64,000 bases of DNA from Tetracladium setigerum. Its lineage: Eukaryota > Ascomycota > Leotiomycetes > Helotiales. The DNA lies in assembly GCA_031472005.1 (NCBI GenBank), contig PZJY01000001.1, positions 2,728,001-2,792,000 of the forward strand, read 5' to 3'. Under the pieces are notes generated by a model. The model searched no databases, was not told where the DNA came from, and was given only the letters and a program-made list of their open reading frames with translations. The position numbers were made by a program, and so were the translations under genes. Every line of letters begins with the position of its first letter. Positions within the stretch are counted from its first letter, which is position 1. This document shows, piece by piece, positions 57,324-64,000 of the stretch.

Positions 57324-58763
57324 ATGTTGCGATCACGAGCTACCGAGGGCAATGTTCTTATCATTTTGGTTCTCACGTTGGCCTGGATCTTCGTCGGTCT
57401 ACGAGTCTATGTCCGGACGTTTATGGCAAAGTGCTTTGGAGCTGACGACTGGCTTCTCGTCACAGCGCTGGTCAGTATATCCATTCTTTCTCATACATAG
57501 CTCCCTCCACATTATGAAGTTCAACCACTCACTCAGCTTACCTAGATACTCTTCACCGTTTACCTTTCCGCTGCACTAGCTGCTGTTGCTCATGGCGTCG
57601 GTACAGATCCGTCAACGATCTCCCGCGAAGATCTTCCCTACGCAATCCTCTTCTGGTGGCTTGCCGGTCTATTCTACAATCCTACGACTCTCTTCGTCCG
57701 TCTCTCCATCTCGGTTTTCATTCATAAGCTGTGCGTAAGCCGAACGCACAAAGCCATCATCTGGGTGACTTGCATTATCACCATCGCCTTTTCCATCTTC
57801 TACTTCTTCATCACCATCTTCCAATGCAATCCTCCCTCGTACTTCTGGACAAAGTACAGCCATGGAAAGGGAACCTGTTTGAACGAGAAGATATTCCCCG
57901 CGGCGACCTATGCACACAGTGTTATCTCGGCTCTGGGGGATTGGGTATTGGGACTTCTGCCCATCTGGTTGATCTGGGATCTGCAGATGAATAAACGGAC
58001 GAAGATTTCCGTGGGTATTCTGCTAGGATTAGGTATCCTGTGAGTCTCCCTATTCTTACCTCTTTTCCTTAAATACAAAAAGTAAAAAAACAGTGCTAAC
58101 ATAGTTTTCAAAACAGTGCCGGAATCGCAGCAATGATTCGCATACCATATATCCGAATTCTCGGCGACAAGAAACAATTCCTGTATAACATTGTGTAAGC
58201 TACCATTCTCCTCTTTCCCCTGGAATTGGCATTCCATTTTTAATAATTATGTCCCCCAAACCTTTTATCTCTTCTACCTACTTTATACATCGTATAAAAT
58301 AACTAATTCAACCAAAAACAGCGACGTATCACTCTGGTCCTGCGCTGAGGCCGCCCTCGGTATCCTCGCTGCCAGCGCTTCGGCCATGCGCCCTCTCTTC
58401 AAGAAATTCTACCAACTCTCCACCTCGGGCGGTCGCTCGCGCGGCAAATCTCGCACCTACGCCCATGAATTGCACAGTCGATCTGGCAATGGTAAAGGCG
58501 GAAGGAGTAGGAGTACAGGTGGTGGTCATGGTAAAAGTGGCGGCGGTGGGGGAACATTCTATAAAGAGGATGATAGTAGCCTTGAATTAGGCATGACGTC
58601 CAGAGGGGGCATTGGTGGAAGTGCGAATGTTTTGAGTATGAATGGGCAGGGTGGTGGTGAGGCCGGGTCGAGGAGTGGAAGTGAGGAGAACTTGACGGGG
58701 AAGGGTATACATGTTCGCACTGTCGTGGAGGTCAGTGGGGCGAGGGGTGGTGATAGGATCTAA
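57324..58763 (+). CDS. rhodopsin-like/PTH11-type seven-helix integral membrane protein
   Basis: Exons 57324-57470, 57546-58039, 58117-58194 and 58322-58763; 386 aa, all phases consistent. The order of segments fits the fungal rhodopsin-domain family. VLIILVLTLAWIFVGLRVYVR and CFGADDWLL (the conserved ADDW) come first. YAILFWWLAGLFYNPTTLFVRLSISVF, CIITIAFSIFYFFITIFQCNPPSYFW and LPIWLIWDLQMNKRTKISVG follow, then AGIAAMIRIPYI and VSLWSCAEAALGILAASASAMRP. The C-terminal ~120 residues are Gly/Ser-rich and cytosolic. Members resemble PTH11-class receptors but most lack a known ligand, and the CFEM domain of true Pth11 is absent here. I infer a plasma-membrane protein. The start is the first ATG in frame; an upstream exon cannot be excluded. 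Confidence 0.88.
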
Positions 58764-60072
58764 TATCTTTACTTAAATTGCTTTGATTTTTTACGCATGC
58801 GTTTGGATAGTTTTACAAATATATATACACTAATTCTTGAAACTACAAACCCATTCTTCATGTGTCAATCAATCCATACTTCTCCATACCTGTAGAGGTG
58901 ATAGAAATGTAGATCACCTTTGCAGTATTACGAAGTACGAAATACATCCCCACCAACCCAGAACTCAAACTCAAAGACCCGCACGAAAAAAACTACCGAA
59001 ATTTAAACTTTGAACTAGGTACATAGGTACTATACTTGTCTTAGGTCGGTAGCGGCTGGGGAGGTACGTACTGTACCTTAGTTAGGTATCATCAGTGCAT
59101 CCCGAAATTTGGTGAAACGCAAAGAATAGTACGGAGTTGGTACAGTACTGTAGATACCTGGTGTACACAACTTTGTTGTGGAACTGCTAACAATAGGAGA
59201 GAGAGATTGACGAGGACGAGAAAGAAAGAGTGTTTTCTCTGACGTTCTCTTTTGATGAAGTTTCTTCTTTTCAGTAAGGTTAACTCGATTATTCTAAAAA
59301 AGCCATTATCTCGAAGCGAATATTCTGACGATTTCAATTCATTTCATAAGAATTCTTAACACTCAACATCCATGTATGTATGTATGTATGTATGCTTCCA
59401 ACGGACAAGTAATGGGTGATATCTACAAAGTCAACTCACTACTAGACAATATTTGTGATTTTTTATAAAAAAAAAATGCCTTTCATAAATCCAGGATTTC
59501 TCGCTCGCAAACAACTCGCAAAGTAGGAAAGACGAACGAACGAACAGATACCCACGATGTACTTACTGTACACTTACTACTGCAGATCCATAGAAAAATT
59601 CAGCTTTTTTATTGGGTATTTTTAAGTTTTATCAATACTCCGAAGTACTGGGTACCTAGGCTCCGGGGTTATTGGGAAGTGGGGCAAAAGTTGGTGATGT
59701 GCAGCAAGCAGATTGACGCATGGTGGTACTGTACTGTACCCCTGACCAGCCAAATAAAGCAAGTGGTATTGTATGTTCAGAGTGGAGACATGAACCTGAA
59801 GCACTTGAAGAGCGAATTGCACCCCTGAAGAAAAAAAACACAATAAGGAATTAAACACAGCGAGAAGATCATTAAATTGGGTTTTCAGCGGGTGAAATAT
59901 ATATTGGCGTGCAAGAGACTTGAGAACGAATTAAAAGCAATGGAACGAAACCGCAATAATAAGCAGCCGACCCAAAAGAATTTTGCAAAACAAAAGAGAG
60001 AGAAAAAACGACAAAGTCACGAAACCCTTTCGTACTAACGAGATTTGGACCCCAGGATACCTCCTTACTTTA
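58764..60072. repeat. convergent intergenic region with short repeats
   Basis: Contains (TATG)n at 59372-59394, GAACGAACGAAC near 59534 and a dense group of GTAC palindromes (GGTACGTACTGTACC at about 59063-59077, GGTACAGTACTGTAG at about 59139, TGGTACTGTACTGTACC at about 59725). No gene; frames up to 81 codons are featureless. Confidence 0.6.
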
Positions 60073-61141
60073 TTACTTCCCCATCTGCTCCCCGCCCATG
60101 TTCATGCAAACTCCTCCATTCAATCCAACCTCCTGACTACTAATACTTTCTCCATGTACTCTCCTTTTCCATATCTTCAAGCCATACTCCCCCTTGTTCA
60201 TCTCATCATCCTCCCTCGCACCCCTCTGAATGGGATGCCAAATGGCAAAGATAACCAACAAAATCCACATTAACGCAGCATCCAATACATACAGCGTCCA
60301 TTCATTTCTCATCAACGTACTGTTATTCCCGCCGACATACTCAATCAATCGGTAAATTGATCTCACAAATATCAAGAAGCTGGTGACATAGAGGATGAAC
60401 AGGCTTTTCTGCCATTTCTTCGTTGCGAGAGAGGAGAGAGGAGTCGGGTTGCGGATGATGCGAATGTGGAAGATGACAGCGACGATCATGAAGAGGCTGA
60501 TGTAGAAGACGAGAAGGGAGAGTCCGCCTATGACTATGTTGGATCCTAATTTGTAGTCCTTGTAGGTGCCCTTGGGCAAGTAGATAGCACCTTTTTTTCG
60601 ACCATCAGTCAGCAAATATTTGTATGTGTGTGTGACAGAGAGAGAGAAGGGGAAATCGTACGTACCGACAACTTGAATGGCCAATCCGACTATATCCCCT
60701 GCGACAAAGAATTTTGTCAACCAGGAGAGACGGATCAAGGAGAGTTTTTCTCCATCAACGGAGGCGATCGTCCGTCCGAAACAAACGTAGATAGTTGCAG
60801 CGAAGAACGCAGGTGCAATAAGAGCACCAGTTGCCTGGGCGATATAGAGGCCAAGAGTATAGTCTGGTGCTTCGTTGGCAGAGATGATGCGCACGGCGTA
60901 CGATTGCACTTCGCCTGGTATGGGTTAGGGGGTGAAAAGACAAGTAAGAAAGGAAAGGATGCGCACAGAGACCACCAAAGGCGAGACAGATGCATATCCA
61001 GTTGCGAGTTCTACAGACTTGAAAGGTATGGATTGTAGTAATGATGAAGAATAATGCGATGAAGACGACGGCCGCGGGAATTGAGATTTTGTATCGGTAG
61101 AATTCGAAATGATCCCCTTCAGCTGGAGGTGTGGAAGACAT
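60073..61141 (-). CDS. RTA1-family seven-helix membrane protein (copy 2)
   Basis: Reads as complement(join(60073..60590, 60666..60914, 60967..61141)), 313 aa. Helices run AAVVFIALFFIITTIHTF; AFGGLCEVQSYAVRII; TLGLYIAQATGALIAPAFFAATIYVCFGR; KFFVAGDIVGLAIQVVG; a loop; then FVRSIYRLIEYVGGNNSTLMRNEWTLYVLDAALM. These match the RTA1 family. Exon 1 is 175 nt in phase 1, as in the copy at 46.3 kb, showing common ancestry, yet the sequences have diverged a lot. The second intron (75 nt, acceptor after A7) contains no stop in frame, so retention would add 25 residues rather than truncate. It is divergent from the Zn2Cys6 regulator across 812 bases, so that factor may control it. Transported lipid unknown. 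Confidence 0.9.
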
Positions 61142-61953
61142 GACTGGTGGCCTTCGAAATGATTTCGAAGTGAAATGAAGATAAAAACACAAAGGTCAAG
61201 ATCAGAGATAGGAGGAGAGCAAAATGATTTTTTTGTAGAGATGGGAGGCAACCAGAGAAGAAGACCTTCCATTCTTTTATATGAAGACAAATCGATAGAG
61301 TTCCAAATATCTAACAGTACAAGAAATGTACGCCGATTCGCCATGCTCAGATCCATGGCGTAGAAATTGCTGTTTTGGCACAGGAAATCGCTCAATCATT
61401 GAGTAGGTATCGAGTGAGTACCTTAGGCGATACGGCAAATCATACATTGCAGCCCAGATGCTTGATCGGGTGTCGTAAGCATTCGAATCCTTCTTCATAC
61501 CGTACACCGTACAGTGCAAATCAAATAACCCGCCGAAACATCAGGGCAGATATTTTTGCAATCACTTCACAGGCAGACAGGCTTACATTCAGTTTGACCC
61601 CAAAATTCTGGGAGGATTATGATGCCAAGGTCCGTACAGCGCATAAACTTCCCACTTGGGACCAAGTGTACTCGCAATGCATCTATTCCTGCTGAGCGGC
61701 GGCGCATTACAACTTGGCGGGTTTGAGCCTTGTGAATGATGACCTTTCACCCTCTTCTGACAAAACAGGGCCAGAAAAAATAACACAGGTCGGCGCAAAT
61801 AATCGAGGATTCATGACCGCGTCATCTCAGTAGAGGAGAAGGAAGATATCATTCACTGAGATCACCACTTGGGATATTCTCAAAAGACAAAACAAAAAGG
61901 ACAAGGTAGTGAGTCGTTGGAAAGAATCCTACCTTGTTGCTTCTAGGTATCCA
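61142..61953. promoter_or_regulatory. divergent promoter region, RTA1 copy 2 / Zn2Cys6 factor
   Basis: 812 bases between divergent start codons. It contains GTACACCGTACAGTG near 61503-61517. No clear CGG-N-CCG inverted pair is identified by eye. Confidence 0.5.
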
Positions 61954-63372
61954 ATGGAGTCAAATTCACCATCAAGAAAAAAGACTTCGCGACGCTTCCA
62001 TCACAAGTCTCGCTCAGGTTGTAGGCAATGTCGCGGCCGAAAGACAAAGGTGAGCATTCTCCATACCCCATTATATGTATGTCTGATCTGACAAGAGCTC
62101 AAGTGCGATGAATCGAAGCCAAGATGCCGAAAGTGTATTGCAAGAGGTCTCGTTTGTTCGTTTGTCGAATCATCATTGGTCATTATTCCAACACATCCCA
62201 AAGAATATCACCCAGGTCAGAGCAAGGCTGTAGCAATTGAACCGATTAAAGAACCGGCCAACGACCCAGGACAAGTACGCCAACTCGTCGCCAAATCGCC
62301 TTTTCTCGAATTGCAACTTCTCAGCATGCCAAAGCCTAGGTTGCAGGGCAACGACGCTTATTCAATGCGGCTCATGCATCATTATTCAATATACACATGT
62401 ACCCTAATCACCGATTGTTTGGATATGGTTCCTTTATGGCAAAAGTTCGTGCCTCGAATTGCATTTCGCCATGACTTTCTCCTCCATGGAATTTTGGCCA
62501 TTACCGCATTGCACCTAAACATCGTGGATCCAACACCCGAGCACACCAACGCGGCATTGCAACACGTAAGTGATTGGGGAGCGATTCCTTTCCTTCCCAA
62601 GCTTGTTTGATCTTGAACCATTTAAATAACAAGTAGCATTGGCCTGCCAGAGTGGGTATAATAACTTGACGGGAAGCACACAGAGAGAAAACGGCTGACT
62701 CCCCTTCTTCTACAGTACACCAAATCTTTAGCCTTGTTCAGACCACATATTGGCAACGTCACTGCGCACAATGTTACAGCACTCTTTGCACTCTCCTGTC
62801 TGCTTCCTCTATACTCGTTTGGTGTAAAGGTAACATCCTTGTCTCCAGTGGATTCGATCTCTGAAATAACAGACGTATTTGCATTGATCCGGGGGATCCG
62901 AATGATCGTGAAAGATGGGCATGAATGGCTAAAGTTGTCCCCATTCTCAAAAATGATGGAGAATGTCGCCGAGGACTTCGACTGCCAACTTCCCGTTGAT
63001 ATTGAAACAACATTGTCCCTGATAACAACACGAAACGAGCAGACACCTCTTACCTCACATCGAAAAATGTACGAACAGTCAATTGTTGTTCTAAGAGGAA
63101 CACTTGCCCGGGCCCAGGATCCAACACATGATCGTACGGTAGTGACCCCCTTCCCAGTCAAAGTACCCGAGAAGTTTGTCGATGCCCTGAGAGAGCTGCA
63201 GCCAATGGCCCTGGTTATATTGGCTCACTATGGAGCCGTCTTGTATAAACTCAGAGGGGTAATCTGGCTCAGAGGGTGGGGTTCTCGCATTGTGGATGCC
63301 GTGAAGTATTCTTTGGGCGAAGAATGGTCGACTTGTCTGGCCTGGCCAATTCGGCAACTTGAAGAAGTCTAA
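61954..63372 (+). CDS. Zn2Cys6 transcription factor
   Basis: Exons 61954-62049, 62104-62565 and 62716-63372; 404 aa, introns 54 and 150 nt. The first intron splits the zinc cluster; joined, the six Cys are C23, C26, C33, C40, C43 and C50, giving C-x2-C-x6-C-x6-C-x2-C-x6-C. A basic tract (KKTSRRFHHKSRSG) precedes it. After a linker, the activation-type region has LMHHYSIYTC, FLLHGILAITALHL and, after intron 2, YTKSLALFRPHIGNVTAHNVTALFALS. This pattern is common in the Upc2/Ecm22-like "sterol uptake control" group of short fungal regulators. The C-terminus ends CLAWPIRQLEEV, near the usual WP-R motif. Length is typical. It is divergent from an RTA1 lipid-exporter-type gene, which suggests a pathway-specific role; that link is inferred. 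Confidence 0.9.
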
Positions 63373-64000
63373 GATGATGTTCATCTCGAACTACCTACAC
63401 TAGGAGGCGAGTAAAGGTTGATGGTTTTCGGGAGGCAGCTGTACAAAGGTCCGAAGGGTTTTGACATGAACAGTCGGCAAAGCCAGGCTGAAGAAGAGCA
63501 TGTTGGAATATATGGCCTTGGAAATAGAGTTGCAGACATGGTTTTCAGAGCGCATGTCTACTGAAGAGCACACATGCCAATGGCTGGTAGATTTGATGAA
63601 ATTTGTGGATATTTCAAAGCAGTTACTCTCAAGCTTAGAGCTCCGAAACAAATATTGCAGAGATAGTCTCAGGTATAATAGTGTGTGACGGTTGTGTCGT
63701 AGGGCGACATCCGCACTCCACTGAGTTGAGATAAACGGGGGTATCGTAGACTCAACAAACACTTCCCACTTAAAAGACCAAAGTCCAGCATCTGTATCGT
63801 ACACCAATCTCATTATACAGTCTCTCAAAAGTCCGTGACCCTTCCATTGTAACTCCAATCTCCTCTATCGCCTGTACTGCCCCATCGGAGCGGCTCATTC
63901 TTAGGGCCCCCCACCTCTCCTGTCTTTGGATTCCTTTCACCCTCAAACTCTGGCTTTGCACCTCTTCGAATATCAGGGTGGAGCTCCTCTCCTTTCCCTG
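63373..64000. other. right end of window, unresolved
   Basis: Overlapping open frames exist on both strands: 63500-63688 (+) with LEIELQTWFSERMSTEEHTCQW, and 63400-63858 and 63770-63961 (-). The minus strand near 63961-63780 reads GAVQAIEEIGVTMEGSRTF, which could be part of an exon continuing past the window. I cannot decide which, if any, is coding. Confidence 0.35.

Overview
The window looks like nuclear DNA of a filamentous ascomycete (Pezizomycotina; a leotiomycete is my guess, from protein flavour rather than any decisive marker). Protein genes are interrupted by short introns, mostly 46-156 nt, with GT..AG ends and CTAAC/CTGAC-type branch sites. Gene density is low, with gene-free stretches of up to 4-5 kb. 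There is one intron-containing tRNA-Tyr. I see no CRISPR array, prophage or intact transposon.

Layout. 1-4.8 kb: mostly gene-free, holding a relic of a SNF2-type ATPase and the tRNA-Tyr. 4.8-13 kb: a divergent pair of vacuole-type transporters, an AVT-like amino acid transporter (-) and a cation-chloride cotransporter of the VHC1 family (+). 13.5-22.6 kb: a small conserved-looking protein, a DUF2235 alpha/beta hydrolase, a degenerate minisatellite and a secreted DUF1996-WSC protein. 22.6-26.7 kb: gene-free. 26.7-35 kb: a CobW/ZNG1-type GTPase, a small membrane-anchored protein, a PLP-dependent serine/threonine dehydratase preceded by a short-motif array, and a NAT9-like acetyltransferase. 35.8-45 kb: the B subunit of DNA polymerase delta, a RING protein, a bZIP/DUF3425 regulator, an SDR oxidoreductase and a broken hypothetical gene. 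46-54 kb: an RTA1-family membrane protein, the CLN3/Battenin homologue BTN1 and the Rpd3L subunit RXT3. 57-63.4 kb: a rhodopsin-like/PTH11-type seven-helix protein, a second RTA1 protein, and divergent from it a Zn2Cys6 transcription factor that could regulate it.

Four otherwise intact conserved genes (VHC1, serine dehydratase, NAT9, BTN1) each lose frame exactly once. In each case restoring the frame needs one extra base in a short homopolymer (A4, G5, C5, C5). Uncorrected assembly indels are the simplest explanation and any automatic annotation of these genes would be truncated. The VHC1 site also happens to be a textbook -1 slippery heptamer, so it deserves a direct test. Other points of interest are the ATTACCCTATAAC array upstream of the dehydratase, a degenerate repeat family present in opposite orientation at 18 kb and 33 kb, and recurrent GTACAGTAC-like palindromes confined to intergenic DNA. 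Exon coordinates are my own reading of splice signals and reading frames; no database search was possible.
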